Origin: JANQPX01 sp041398025
GTDB lineage: Bacteria > Pseudomonadota > Alphaproteobacteria > Geminicoccales > Geminicoccaceae
Assembly (NCBI GenBank): GCA_041398025.1
Contig: JAWKVM010000023.1
Location: 1 to 64,000, forward strand
Direction of reading: 5' to 3'
Length of the DNA stretch: 64,000 bases
Shown in pieces: positions 26,145-36,167 of the stretch. Below the pieces are notes generated by a model. The model did not search any database, was not told the DNA's origin, and saw only the letters and a program-made list of their open reading frames with translations. Both the position numbers and the translations under genes were made by a program. Numbering within the stretch: the stretch's first letter is position 1; each line of letters starts with the position of its first letter.

Positions 26145-29100
26145 ATGACGCGTGAGGATCGCTATCGCCTCGGCATCGACATCGGCGGCACGTTCACCGA
26201 TTTCGTCCTGGTCGACGACGCCAGCGGCACCGTCACGCTGCACAAATGCCTGACCACGCCCGACGACCCGTCGATTGGCGCGCTGCACGGCACGGCGGAG
26301 ATTATCGAGCAGGCGGGGATCGATCTCCGCCAGGTCGAAAAAATCCTGCATGGGACGACGCTGGTCACCAATGCGATCATCGAGCGCCGGGGTGCCGGGC
26401 TCGGGCTGATCACCACGGCCGGCTTTCGCGATCTGCTGGAGATGGGGACCGAGCAGCGCTACGACATCTACGACCTGTTTCTCGAGTTTCCCGAGCCCTT
26501 GGTGCCGCGGCGCCATCGGCTCGACGTCACCGAGCGCATGTCCCGGGACGGCGACGTGGTGCAGCCGCTCGATCTCGCCGGACTCAAGGCCGCGGTAGAC
26601 CGTCTGGTCGCGGACGATATCGGCGCCGTTGCCATCTGCTTTCTGCACAGCTACCGCAATTCCGCCCATGAGCAGGCGGCCGGGCGCGCGATTCGGGACT
26701 GGTATCCTGACCTCGCCGTCTCCCTGTCGTTCGAAGTCGTGGCCGAGCTTTGGGAGTACCAGCGCACCGTCACCACCTGCGCCAACGCCTATGTCCAGCC
26801 TTTGATGGATCGCTATCTCCGTCGTCTCGAAGGCGGGCTCGCCGAGCAGGGGTTCGGCGGCGAGCTGTTGCTGATGCATTCCGCAGGCGGCCTTCTGTCG
26901 CCCGAGGTCGCAAGGCGCTACCCGATCCGTCTTTTGGAGTCCGGGCCCGCCGGCGGCGGGCTCGCCACCGCCTTTTTCGGCGAGCGCGCCGGCAAGTCCG
27001 ACGTCATCTCCTTCGATATGGGCGGGACTACCGCCAAGGCCTGCCTGATCGAGAACGGCAAGGCCGAGGTCGTGCCGATGATGGAGGCGGCGCGCGTCCA
27101 TCGTTTCAAGCGCGGCTCCGGCCTGCCGATCAAGGCGCCGGTGATCGACATGATCGAGATCGGCGCGGGCGGCGGCTCGATCGCCTGGATCGACGAGGTC
27201 GGTCTCCTGCGCGTCGGCCCGCGCTCGGCCGGCGCCGATCCCGGTCCCGCCTGCTACGGCAAGGGCGGCATCGAGCCGACCGTGACCGACGCCAATCTCG
27301 TGCTCGGCTATTACCAGCCCAGCTTTTTTCTCGGCGGGCGCATGAGCCTGGATGTGGCGGCGGCCGAGCAGGCGCTGGGCAAGGTCGCGAAGCCGCTCGG
27401 CCTTTCGGTGCGGGAGGTGGCGCTCGGCATCCACCGGATCGTCACCGAGCAGATGGCGGCGGCCGCGCGCGTGCATCTGATCGAGAAGGGCAAGGACCCG
27501 CGGGCGCATGCGATGATCGGCTTCGGTGGTGCCGGGCCCGCCCATGTCGCCGAGGTCGCGCGCATTCTCGGCGTGGGCGAGGTGATGGTGCCGCCCGCCT
27601 CGGGTGCAGCCTCGGCCCTCGGCTTTCTCACCGCACCGCTCGCCTTCGAACAGGTCCGCTCGCTGCCGATGATCATGGCGCCAGGATTCGATGCGACGCT
27701 GGCCAATCAGGTGCTGGCCGATCTCGAAGGCGCCGCGCGGCAACAGCTCATGACCGCCGGCGTCGATGCCGACGAGATCACCATCGAGCGCAGCGCCGAC
27801 ATGCGCCTGTTCGGCCAGCTCCACGAGATCGAGGTGCCGTGGCCGGCGGGCAGCATCGACGAGCAGAGCCTCGAGACCATCCGCGAACGCTTCGCCGCGG
27901 TCTACACCCAGCGCTACACCTCCCTCTACACCGGCGCGCTGATCCAGGTGATCTCGTTCAGGGTGCGCGCTGCCGGAAGGAAGCCGGATCTGGTGCTGGA
28001 AACCGCCAGGGCCGGGGGCGAAGCGGCCGACGCCCTGAAAGGCCGGCGCCTGGTCTGGTTCGGCAGCGAGCCGCTCAGCGCCGCCGTCTATGACCGCTAT
28101 GCGCTTTTGCAGGGCGCGTCGATCGAGGGACCCGCTATCATCGAGGAGCGGGAGGCGACCACGATCATCCCGCCCGGCGATCGCGCCGACGTCGACGAGG
28201 TCGGCAATCTTCGCATCCGGGTCGAGAGCGCGCCCGAAGCAGCGGCGATGGTGACGCCCGAGATGCCGGTCGCCGAAGCGGCCGCACTGATCGACGCCAG
28301 CCCGATCGCGCTCGAAATCATGTGGAGCCGCCTCGAAGCGATCGTCGAGGAGATGTGGCTCACCATCTGCCGCACCGCCTTTTCGCTGATCATCTCGGAG
28401 GCCCAGGACTTCGCCTGCGAGCTGGTCGATCCCCATGGCGAGCCGCTCGCCCATTCGCCGCGCGCCATGCCGGTCTTCAACATCGCGCTGCCCAGGGTGG
28501 TGAAAGCGCTGCTCGAGCATTTTCCGCCGGAGACCCTCGAGCCCGGCGACGTGCTGGTGACCAACGACCCCTGGCTCTGTGCCGGCCATCTGTTCGACAT
28601 CGCGATCGTCACCCCGGTCTTTCGGGACGGTGTGCTCGTGGCGCTGCTCGGCACGGTCGGCCATGTCAGCGACATCGGCGGCACCAAGGACTCGCTGCGC
28701 GCGCGGGAGATTTATGACGAGGGTCTGCAGATCCCGCCGATGAAGCTGGTCAAGGCTGGTGCTGCCAATGACGACCTGTTCGCCCTCATCGCCGAGAACG
28801 TGCGCAATCCGAACCAGGTGCTCGGCGACATTCACGCCTTCATCGCCGCCAACAAGCTCGGCACCGAACGGCTGCTCGCCTTCATGGCCGAATACGGCAT
28901 GCACGATCTTCGCGCCCTCGCATCCGTGGTTCAGGGCCGCGCCGAGGCCGCCATGCGCGCGGCCATCGGGAAACTGCCGGACGGCGTCTACAGCTCGGAG
29001 GTCTGGTGCAACCCCCAGGGCGAACGCCTGCGCTTTCCGCTGGAGCTCGCGATCGCGGGCGACGAGATCACCCTCGATTTCAGCGGTGCACCCGCGGAGC

Positions 29101-29915
29101 TCGCCCAAGGCGGCCTGAACTGCACCCTGAACTACACCGCGGCCCACGCAACCTACCCCTTGAAATGCATGCTGACGCCCCGCGTCCGCAGCAATGCCGG
29201 CTGCTTTCGGCCCTTCCACGTCAAGGTGCCGGAAGGTTCGGCCCTGAACTGCAGCCGGCCGATGGCGGTCAATCTGCGCACCCGCATCGGCTGGTATCTC
29301 GCCCCCAACGTGTTTCGCGCCATGGCCGAGGCGGCGCCCGACCTGGTCCAGGCCCATACCGGCCTGCCGGTCGCGGTCAACATTTACGGCCGCGACGCCG
29401 AGGGGCGGATTTATTCCGACCACCTGTTCATGGGCGGCGGCCAGGGCGCTTCGTTGAGAAAAGACGGAAAATCCGCGCTGCTCTGGCCGACCTCGGCCGC
29501 CAACACCTCGGTGGAACTGTTCGAAACCCGCGTGCCGGTGCTGGTGCTGGAGAAGGCCTATGCCACCGCCTCCGGCGGTGCTGGCCGGCATCGCGGCGGG
29601 CTCGGCACCCGCGTGCGCCTGCAGAAGCTCTATGACGACGGTCTGGAGACGCTGTTCTCGGTCTATCCGGAAGGCGTCGGCATCGAGCTCGACGGGCTGT
29701 TCGGCGGGCAGGCGGGGCTGGGCGCGCTTGGTGTCGTCCGCCAGCTCGACGGCAGCCTCGATCGCGATTGCGGCACCGGCGAGCTGGTCGCGTTCAAGCG
29801 TACCGATCGGATCGTCGAGGTCGTGCTCGGCGGCGGCTCCGGCTATGGCGATCCGGCCGAGCGCTCGGACGAGGACGTCGCCCGGGATTTAGCCGACGGC
29901 TATGTGTCGGAATGA
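26145..29915 (+). CDS. fused HyuA-HyuB hydantoinase/5-oxoprolinase
   Basis: A 1256-residue ATP-dependent amidohydrolase. The A half (about 1-690) has the ATP-binding motif LGIDIGGTFTDFVLVDD, GTTLVTNAIIERRGA, SFDMGGTTAKACLI and GIGGAGPAHV-like FGGAGPAHV. The B half (about 720-1240) has SQDFACELVDPHG-like EAQDFACELVDPHGEPLAHS, VTNDPWLCAGH, HVSDIGG and GGGSGYGDP at the C-terminus. These are separate genes in many bacteria but fused in eukaryotic 5-oxoprolinase and some bacterial enzymes. The reaction is ATP-driven opening of a cyclic amide (hydantoin, oxoproline or related); the substrate is not deducible. The ATG at 26145 follows GGAGAGGAG. It is divergent from the ABC importer with only 124 bases between, suggesting shared control. 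Confidence 0.9.
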   Translation: MTREDRYRLGIDIGGTFTDFVLVDDASGTVTLHKCLTTPDDPSIGALHGTAEIIEQAGIDLRQVEKILHGTTLVTNAIIERRGAGLGLITTAGFRDLLEMGTEQRYDIYDLFLEFPEPLVPRRHRLDVTERMSRDGDVVQPLDLAGLKAAVDRLVADDIGAVAICFLHSYRNSAHEQAAGRAIRDWYPDLAVSLSFEVVAELWEYQRTVTTCANAYVQPLMDRYLRRLEGGLAEQGFGGELLLMHSAGGLLSPEVARRYPIRLLESGPAGGGLATAFFGERAGKSDVISFDMGGTTAKACLIENGKAEVVPMMEAARVHRFKRGSGLPIKAPVIDMIEIGAGGGSIAWIDEVGLLRVGPRSAGADPGPACYGKGGIEPTVTDANLVLGYYQPSFFLGGRMSLDVAAAEQALGKVAKPLGLSVREVALGIHRIVTEQMAAAARVHLIEKGKDPRAHAMIGFGGAGPAHVAEVARILGVGEVMVPPASGAASALGFLTAPLAFEQVRSLPMIMAPGFDATLANQVLADLEGAARQQLMTAGVDADEITIERSADMRLFGQLHEIEVPWPAGSIDEQSLETIRERFAAVYTQRYTSLYTGALIQVISFRVRAAGRKPDLVLETARAGGEAADALKGRRLVWFGSEPLSAAVYDRYALLQGASIEGPAIIEEREATTIIPPGDRADVDEVGNLRIRVESAPEAAAMVTPEMPVAEAAALIDASPIALEIMWSRLEAIVEEMWLTICRTAFSLIISEAQDFACELVDPHGEPLAHSPRAMPVFNIALPRVVKALLEHFPPETLEPGDVLVTNDPWLCAGHLFDIAIVTPVFRDGVLVALLGTVGHVSDIGGTKDSLRAREIYDEGLQIPPMKLVKAGAANDDLFALIAENVRNPNQVLGDIHAFIAANKLGTERLLAFMAEYGMHDLRALASVVQGRAEAAMRAAIGKLPDGVYSSEVWCNPQGERLRFPLELAIAGDEITLDFSGAPAELAQGGLNCTLNYTAAHATYPLKCMLTPRVRSNAGCFRPFHVKVPEGSALNCSRPMAVNLRTRIGWYLAPNVFRAMAEAAPDLVQAHTGLPVAVNIYGRDAEGRIYSDHLFMGGGQGASLRKDGKSALLWPTSAANTSVELFETRVPVLVLEKAYATASGGAGRHRGGLGTRVRLQKLYDDGLETLFSVYPEGVGIELDGLFGGQAGLGALGVVRQLDGSLDRDCGTGELVAFKRTDRIVEVVLGGGSGYGDPAERSDEDVARDLADGYVSE

Positions 29916-29981
29916 TGGTAGAGTGACGCTGACGACCAAGACTTCGAACAAGAATACGCGTTGCGATCAGGGGAGGCGGGC

Positions 29982-30881
29982 ATGCGCAAGGATATCGACT
30001 TCAAGACCGAGGACGGCGTCACGCTTCGGGGATGGCATTACACGCCCGACAGCGGCGCCGGCCCCTGGCCGACGGTGGTGATGGCCCACGGCTTTTCCGC
30101 CGTGAAGGAAATGTATCTCGATCGCTTCGCCGAGGTCTTCGCTGCCGCCGGGCTTGCGGCCCTGGTGTTCGACAATCGCTGTTTCGGTGCGAGCGACGGC
30201 GAGCCCAGGCAGGAGATCGATCCTTGGCTGCAGATCAACGATTATCGCGACGCGATCACCTTTGCCGAAACGCTCGACGCGACCGACGCCGGGCGCATCG
30301 GTGTCTGGGGATCGAGCTATAGCGGCGCGCATGTGCTGGTGCTGGGCGCGATCGACCGGCGGATCAAATGCGTCGCCTCGCAGGTGCCGCTGATCAGCGG
30401 TCACCGCAATGCGCGCCGTCTGATCCGCGCGGATGTGATCGCGCCGGTCGAAGGCATGTGCGCCGACGATCGGCGAAAGCGCTATGCCGGCGAGCCGCCC
30501 GCCATGATCCCGGTGGTTTCGGAAGATCCCGCAGGCCCCGCGGCCTTGCCGACAGCCGACTCCTGGCACTGGTTCACCGAGACCGGCAGGACGCGGGCAC
30601 CGTCCTGGCAAAACGAGGTCACGCTTCGCTCGGTCGAGCTGTTCATGGCCTACGAGCCCGGCGCCTATATCGAATTCGTCAGCCCGACGCCCCTGTTGCT
30701 CGTGGTCGCCCTCGGCGACCATCTGACCGTCGCCGACGAGGCACTGGGCGCCTATGAGCGCGCGCGCCATCCGAAGAAGCTGGTGACGCTGAAGGGCGGC
30801 CATTTCGATGCCTATGTCGCCGATTTCGAGGCCGCGAGTTCCGCCGCGCGCGATTGGCTCGCCGGGCATCTGGCCGGCTGA
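29982..30881 (+). CDS. alpha/beta hydrolase
   Basis: A 299-residue alpha/beta hydrolase. The oxyanion HG is in MAHGFSAVKEM, the nucleophile Ser in WGSSYSGAH, and the catalytic His in LKGGHFDAY, with an acid in between (VALGDHLTV). It is similar to the peptidase S15/dienelactone-like group. The ATG at 29982 follows AGGGGAGG; an upstream TTG in the same frame is less likely. The gene follows the hydantoinase by 66 bases, so it may act on the same catabolic route, for example as an esterase or amidase. Confidence 0.85.
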   Translation: MRKDIDFKTEDGVTLRGWHYTPDSGAGPWPTVVMAHGFSAVKEMYLDRFAEVFAAAGLAALVFDNRCFGASDGEPRQEIDPWLQINDYRDAITFAETLDATDAGRIGVWGSSYSGAHVLVLGAIDRRIKCVASQVPLISGHRNARRLIRADVIAPVEGMCADDRRKRYAGEPPAMIPVVSEDPAGPAALPTADSWHWFTETGRTRAPSWQNEVTLRSVELFMAYEPGAYIEFVSPTPLLLVVALGDHLTVADEALGAYERARHPKKLVTLKGGHFDAYVADFEAASSAARDWLAGHLAG

Positions 30882-30984
30882 ACGGCACACCGGTCGACGT
30901 TGGCGGGATACGAGGCAAGAAGCGGCGCTTGGCGTGCTCCGACCATCCTGCGCGAACAGGAGGCACGAGCTCGCCGCATAGCGC

Positions 30985-32358
30985 TCAGGCCAGCCCGATG
31001 CGCGCCGCGATCGCCCGTGCCGACTCATGCGCCCAGGCCACGATCTCGGCCTCGTCCACCTCCGTCGGCCGGCCATCCTTGAGCACGCAGCGTCCCGCGA
31101 CGAAGACGCAATCGATCGACTCCCTGCCGGCCGTGACGATCTGCTCCAGATAGACGTCCATGCCGAAGCCTTCGGCGGATTGCGGGCGCCGGATGACGAC
31201 GTCGGCGCGCTTGCCGGCTTCGAGGCTGCCCAGCTCGGCCTCGGCCCCGATCGAGGCGGCCGCACCCAGGCTGCGCATGGCGAAGACCTCCTCCGCCGTG
31301 ATCGGATCGCCTGCCGCCTTACCGGTCAGGTAGGCGAGCGAGCCCAAGCCGTCGAAATTGAAGCCGCGGGCGATGTCGCTGGCGATGCCGATGGGGACGC
31401 CGGCACGATGGGCGCTCGCCATGCGGCCGCGCGCGCCGCCTTCGCCGATCATCGCGAGCTGGCCGCCCGGGCACCACACCAGGCGAACGCCGTGGTCCGC
31501 AAGGAGGGCGATGTCGCGGTCGCCAAGCCGATTCATGTGGATGAAGGTGACGCGGCGGTCGATCAGCCCGCGGGCTGCGAGGGCTTCCAGAAGGGGCTGT
31601 CCGAGCTCGCGTTCCAAATCGCGGTAGACCGACGGCGCATAGCCCAGATGCTTTTGAAAGGGCACGTCCTTCTTCCGCGCCATCTCGAGGGCTGCGGCAT
31701 GCAGGTCGAGGCTGTCGGTGCCTTCGCCGTAAATCCCGATATAGCCGCGCGCGAGCGTCGCCGGCTCGCGGTTGCGGTGGAGCTGCCCGCCGATGCGGGC
31801 GAGGGCATCGGCGGGGTCCTTCGGCCAGCGGGCCAGAAAGCCCGGGCTGAAGAAGGCGGGAATGCGCTCCGCGAGGAAGCCCGGGCGGTCCGCCACATAA
31901 GGATCGGTGAGCCAGCTTCGGATACCGACCGCCTCGGCCGCTGCGGCGACGGCATCGGGCTCGAAGGCGGTGCCGGGATCGACGAATCCCGTATGACCGC
32001 ATTTCAGGAGCTCGATCCCGGCAAGCGCCGTGCTGGCATATTCGTCCTCCGGTCGCAGCTCGGCCTTCCAGTGCCCCATGGTGACGGGCTTGCCTGCCAT
32101 CAGCGGCAGCACGCTGCGCGCGGTATGCTGCGTCACATGCAGATGCGCGTCGATGAACCCGGCATGGACCAGGCCGCCCTCGGCATCGTGCCGTCGAGCC
32201 GCCCGATAGTCGGCGAGCAGCCGCGCTTCCGGCCCGGCGGCCAGAATGATGCCGTCCTTCACCGCCAGGGCGCCGGGCGCCCGGATGTCCTCGCCGGGCC
32301 CGGTCAGCAGCGTGGCGTTGCTGATCAGCAGGTCGCAGGCGACAGGCCGGGCAGTCAT
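30985..32358 (-). CDS. amidohydrolase family protein (cytosine deaminase/chlorohydrolase-like)
   Basis: A 457-residue metal-dependent hydrolase. The metal motif HAGFIDAHLHVTQH (HxH) is near residue 65, a further metal-ligand His is in VTFIHMNRLGD, and the metal Asp is in IASDIARGFNF; the small composite beta domain at both ends is typical (PVACDLLISNATLLT; RADVVIRRPQS). Members deaminate or hydrolyse purines, pyrimidines, triazines and guanidino compounds. The gene is the last of a minus-strand set and overlaps the aminotransferase gene by four bases (ATGA). Confidence 0.88.
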   Translation of the reverse strand: MTARPVACDLLISNATLLTGPGEDIRAPGALAVKDGIILAAGPEARLLADYRAARRHDAEGGLVHAGFIDAHLHVTQHTARSVLPLMAGKPVTMGHWKAELRPEDEYASTALAGIELLKCGHTGFVDPGTAFEPDAVAAAAEAVGIRSWLTDPYVADRPGFLAERIPAFFSPGFLARWPKDPADALARIGGQLHRNREPATLARGYIGIYGEGTDSLDLHAAALEMARKKDVPFQKHLGYAPSVYRDLERELGQPLLEALAARGLIDRRVTFIHMNRLGDRDIALLADHGVRLVWCPGGQLAMIGEGGARGRMASAHRAGVPIGIASDIARGFNFDGLGSLAYLTGKAAGDPITAEEVFAMRSLGAAASIGAEAELGSLEAGKRADVVIRRPQSAEGFGMDVYLEQIVTAGRESIDCVFVAGRCVLKDGRPTEVDEAEIVAWAHESARAIAARIGLA

Positions 32359-33752
32359 GGCGCCGCGCCGTCCCGTTCCAGCGTGGGGAAGAGCTCACGC
32401 TGCTCCGCCAGGAAGGCGTCGAAGACCGCGACGACGTGGCGTGCATCGGTCACTGTCATCGGGGTCGAGAGCGACGCGCAGGTTTCGCGCGGCAGGAGGA
32501 CGCCGTGATGGCCGTAGAAGCGGCTGAGCGCCGTCATCGCCGCCTTGCCGGCGGGTGTCAGAAACGCCTCCCGGAAATTGCGTGGAGCGCTGCGGCGCGG
32601 ATGAAGGCGCAGCAGCGAGGCGGCGCCGGTGACGCTGAACGGCGCATCATGGCGCTCGATCGCCGCGCTCAGACCGTCCCGAATATGATCACCCAGGCTT
32701 TCGAGATGGGCGAAGGCGGCATCGTCGAGCGCCGCCATGGCGGCGTAGCCTGCCGCCATGGACAGGGGATTCGCCGAGAAGGTGCCGCCCTGGGGCAAGG
32801 CCGGCCGGCCGCGGGAGCCGTCGAACACCGTCATGACCTCCTCCCTGCCGCCGACGGCGCCGATCGGCAGACCGCCGCCGATGATCTTGCCGAGGGAGAA
32901 CAGGTCGGCCTTCAGGCCATAGCGATGGGCCGCACCGCGATAGGACTGGCGGAGATTGAGCACTTCGTCGCTGATGATCAGGATGCCGCACGCATTGCAG
33001 ATCTCGCTGATCGCCGCGATGTAGTCGGGATCGAGCGCGATCAGGCCCGCCCGGCTCGGCATGGGATCGAGCAGCAGAGCGGCGAGGCGGCCGGCATGCT
33101 GACGAAGGAGTTTTCGCGCGATGTCGATGGCGTTCAGCGGAAGGATGACCACGTCGTCGAGAACCGATTGCGGCATGCCGCGATAGAACGCGGTCGAGGC
33201 CGGCTGCTGCGCCGATCCCCAGTTGTCCGGCGTCGAGGCCTGACCCACCTCGGCCCAGTCGTAGGAGCCGTGAAAGGCGCCCTCGATCTTGGCGATGGCG
33301 GGACGACCGCTATAGGCGCGCGCCGCCTTGATCGCGAACATCACCGCCTCGGTGCCGGAGTTCATGAAGCGGACGCGGTCGATATGGGGAATACGCTCGC
33401 AGAGCAGACCCGCAAGCGCGATCTCGGACTCCGTCGGATTGGCGAAACACGAACCGTCGGCGAGCTGCCGGGTGAGGGTCTCCGCGACCGGCGCATAGGC
33501 GTGCCCGTGTATCAGCGTGGTGTAGTTGTTGTTGAGGTCCAGAAAGCGGCGGTCGTCCAGGTCCCAGAGATAGGCTCCGTCGCCGCGGCTGACGTAACGC
33601 GGCAGCGGATCGCGCTCGATCGAGATGCGCGTCGTGCCGTCCGGGAAGACCGCACGCGCGCGCCGATAGGCCTGCTGCGACCGCTCGCCGACGGCCGGCG
33701 GGCCGCCGCTCTTGGACGAAGGCTGGAGGTCATCGGTCACCGACATGGACAT
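32355..33752 (-). CDS. class III aminotransferase (glutamate-1-semialdehyde aminomutase-like)
   Basis: A 465-residue PLP enzyme. The cofactor Asp is in IISDEVLNLR and the Schiff-base Lys in LFSLGKIIGGGLPIGAVGG; FMNSGTEAVMFAIKAARA binds the PLP phosphate. It resembles the HemL-like branch of class III aminotransferases, but the catabolic neighbours (M81 protein, SDR, amidohydrolase, TctCBA transporter) argue against tetrapyrrole synthesis. Its substrate is presumably an amine or amino acid derived from the imported compound. Confidence 0.88.
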   Translation of the reverse strand: MSMSVTDDLQPSSKSGGPPAVGERSQQAYRRARAVFPDGTTRISIERDPLPRYVSRGDGAYLWDLDDRRFLDLNNNYTTLIHGHAYAPVAETLTRQLADGSCFANPTESEIALAGLLCERIPHIDRVRFMNSGTEAVMFAIKAARAYSGRPAIAKIEGAFHGSYDWAEVGQASTPDNWGSAQQPASTAFYRGMPQSVLDDVVILPLNAIDIARKLLRQHAGRLAALLLDPMPSRAGLIALDPDYIAAISEICNACGILIISDEVLNLRQSYRGAAHRYGLKADLFSLGKIIGGGLPIGAVGGREEVMTVFDGSRGRPALPQGGTFSANPLSMAAGYAAMAALDDAAFAHLESLGDHIRDGLSAAIERHDAPFSVTGAASLLRLHPRRSAPRNFREAFLTPAGKAAMTALSRFYGHHGVLLPRETCASLSTPMTVTDARHVVAVFDAFLAEQRELFPTLERDGAAP

Positions 33753-33774
33753 ATCCCCTGATCACCTTTGTGAC

Positions 33775-35262
33775 TTAGCCGAAAAGCCAGGCGGAAAAAT
33801 CCGGCGTGGCCACCTCGTCTTCCGGGTAGACCGGCCGCCGCCTGCGATAGGGCAGCAGGCCGGGGCGGTAGTTGGTCGAGCCGGGCGTATCCACCACCAG
33901 GCAGTCGCCGATATCGGCGAAGGAGAGCTTGAAATGCAGGCCGGACTTGGTGACCAGGACATCGAAGTCCCGGGGGCGAAGCCCCTGGCTCTCGAACGCG
34001 TTCGGGTCCTGGGTGAGGCCGGGGCGCGAGGTCGCCAGCACCGTGAGGTTCGCCGTCTGCAGCACCGCCGTCGGCCCGAGATCAGCGGGCTCGCCGGCGA
34101 GATAGGGGCCCCTTTGCACGAAATGGCCGTCGCCCAGGCCCGCCACGTGCCAGCGCGCTGCAAAGGGCGTCACCCCCTCGGAGCAGCGGCCGCCGAGGGC
34201 GAGATCGAGATCGCTGCCGATACCCGCTGCCATGGCCCGGCGCACGGCTCCCGGATCGGTGACCGGAACCAGGGCGCGGTGGCCCGGCCAATCGTCATGC
34301 AGCAGGCGCATCAGCTGCGTGTCGTCGCCGGGCGCGCCGGCCAGAACACGGTCACCCTGGTCGCCGAGCACCAGCGGCCGTTCCCGACCACCCCGGCTCA
34401 GGGCCTCGGCGATGGCCTGCCGGAAGGGCGGGGCATCGCTCCCGAACGCGTCGCGACGGCGCCAGAAATCGCGCGCCAGCTCGCTTGCGATACGCTCGGC
34501 CCGGCCGCTGTCGCCGTCCGTGATGACGGAAACGCACTGCCCTGCACCCGACGCGTCGAGATAGGCGGTCGGGTTGCAGATCGAGATGTCGAGGACGGAC
34601 GGCGCCAGCGCTTGCCGGCGCCGGTCATGCAGGCTCTGGAGCGGTCCGGAGGCGGTTTCCAGCTGCGCACCGATGACCAGCGGCAGCCAGACGGCGGCGG
34701 TCACCGGCGCTATGCGGTCTTCCAGGCAATCGACCAGCAGGTCCGCGGCCAGCGCGCCGGCATCCGCATAATCGCTGTGGGGATTATCCTTGCAGGCGAG
34801 GCAGATCGTGGCCGCTTCTAGCATCGCCGGCGTCACATGGGCGTGCAGGTCGAGCGCGGTCGCGAGCGGCCGTTCAGGCCCGAGTTCGGCGCGCAGCGCG
34901 CCGAGCAGATCCCCTTCCGGGTCCGTCAGGCTCTCGGTGAGCATGGCGCCGTGCAGCGCCAGAAACACCGCGGACGGCCGCTCCCGCGCGACGTCCTCCA
35001 GGATTTGCGCCTTGAATTCGTCATAGACCGCGTCGCGGATGGCGCCACCCGGCGGCGCTGCCGCATGGAGACCGGGGACGACATCAGCACCGCGCCGCTC
35101 GAGCGCCCGGACACCCCCGCCGAGGATCGATCCCGAGGTCCGCGCCTGGACGAGCAGGGCCTCGCCTGCGGTGACCACGAAGCTGTCCCGCCCGGTCAGG
35201 AGCGAGGTGAAGCTGTGCCCCTCGTGAAACAGGCCGGCGACATACACCTGCGGCGCAGCCAT
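33775..35262 (-). CDS. M81 family metallopeptidase (MlrC-like)
   Basis: A 495-residue protein of the M81/DUF1485 group, whose founding member MlrC degrades microcystin peptides. Seen: VAGLFHEGHSFTSLLT at the N-terminus, ALHGAM, DLHAHVTPAML, NPHSDYADAG and the C-terminal DCLVVDTPGSTNYRPGLLPYRR. Many members occur in small-molecule catabolic clusters, where they probably hydrolyse modified amides. The ATG at 35262 matches the family start; a longer open frame upstream runs into the SDR gene and is not coding. It is 14 bases after the SDR stop. Confidence 0.85.
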   Translation of the reverse strand: MAAPQVYVAGLFHEGHSFTSLLTGRDSFVVTAGEALLVQARTSGSILGGGVRALERRGADVVPGLHAAAPPGGAIRDAVYDEFKAQILEDVARERPSAVFLALHGAMLTESLTDPEGDLLGALRAELGPERPLATALDLHAHVTPAMLEAATICLACKDNPHSDYADAGALAADLLVDCLEDRIAPVTAAVWLPLVIGAQLETASGPLQSLHDRRRQALAPSVLDISICNPTAYLDASGAGQCVSVITDGDSGRAERIASELARDFWRRRDAFGSDAPPFRQAIAEALSRGGRERPLVLGDQGDRVLAGAPGDDTQLMRLLHDDWPGHRALVPVTDPGAVRRAMAAGIGSDLDLALGGRCSEGVTPFAARWHVAGLGDGHFVQRGPYLAGEPADLGPTAVLQTANLTVLATSRPGLTQDPNAFESQGLRPRDFDVLVTKSGLHFKLSFADIGDCLVVDTPGSTNYRPGLLPYRRRRPVYPEDEVATPDFSAWLFG

Positions 35263-35276
35263 GGCGGTTCGCCGGC

Positions 35277-36062
35277 TCACGGTGCGACAAATTCGGCGCC
35301 GGTCACGTCGACGGTGGCGCCGTTGATGAAGCCCGCCTCGGGCGAGCAGAGGAAGGCGACGATGCCGGCGACGTCGCCGGTTTCGCCGATCCTGCCGGCC
35401 GGGATGGCCGAGACGGCTGCGAGGTTCTGCGGCGATGAGCGCCCGCCGGTCATTTCCGTCGCGATATTGCCCGGCGCCACCGTGTTGGCGGTGATGCCGG
35501 CGGAGGCGTATTCGGCGGCGAGCGAGCGCACGAAACCGGCGAGGCCCGCCTTGGAGGCGACATAGGCAGCGCCGGCGAAGCGGGGCAGAGCCCGTGCGGC
35601 CTGCGATCCGATCATGACGATGCGGCCGAAGCGCCGGTCGACCATGATCGGCAGCATCTGGCGCGTGCAGAGAAAGGCGCCGGTCAGGTTGACCTCCAGC
35701 ACCTCCTGCCACTGGTCGAGCGGCGTGTCGTGCACCGCGATCCGCTCGCCCTCGCGCTTCGGCGACATGCCGGCGCTGTGCACCAGAATGGTGGGCGGGC
35801 CGAGCCGCCGCCCGACCTGCTCCACAAAGGCCTGGATCTCGCTTGCGGAGCGGATGTCGACGGCCTCGCCCATGACGTCGGACCGCATGCCCGCGAGGTC
35901 CAATCGGTGCAGGGCCTTCTCGACCTTGCCGGCGGAGCTGCCGAAAAAGGCGACCTTGTGGCCGGTCGCCGCCAGGCGCGACACGACGGCGAGGCCGATG
36001 CCGCTCGAGCCGCCCGTGACGATCGCCGTCCGCGCCTCCATCTGGACGTAGCGGTCAGACAC
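35277..36062 (-). CDS. SDR family oxidoreductase
   Basis: A short-chain dehydrogenase/reductase of about 261 residues. The NAD(P) motif is TGGSSGIG, the catalytic Ser and Tyr-Lys are in VMIGSQAA and YVASKAG, and VHSAG matches the NNAG position. The most likely start is the GTG at 36062, nine bases after AGGGAG; GTG at 36068 is closer than normal spacing and an internal ATG also exists. Substrate is probably an intermediate of the cluster's pathway. Confidence 0.88.
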   Translation of the reverse strand: MSDRYVQMEARTAIVTGGSSGIGLAVVSRLAATGHKVAFFGSSAGKVEKALHRLDLAGMRSDVMGEAVDIRSASEIQAFVEQVGRRLGPPTILVHSAGMSPKREGERIAVHDTPLDQWQEVLEVNLTGAFLCTRQMLPIMVDRRFGRIVMIGSQAARALPRFAGAAYVASKAGLAGFVRSLAAEYASAGITANTVAPGNIATEMTGGRSSPQNLAAVSAIPAGRIGETGDVAGIVAFLCSPEAGFINGATVDVTGAEFVAP

Positions 36063-36167
36063 GACCACAAGCTCCCTCGCCCTTGGTGAAGGCGGTCGCA
36101 GGATCGCGCCCCGCCCTCACGACCGCGCCGATATCGGTGCACGACCGGCCCGCGATGCGGGCCACGC

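Noticed and set aside
26082..29591. A 1169-codon open frame on the minus strand opposite the fused hydantoinase
   Set aside because: It is an artefact of high GC and codon-position bias: it is rich in Arg, His, Gly and Asp, has no domain motif, and mirrors a well-supported gene.
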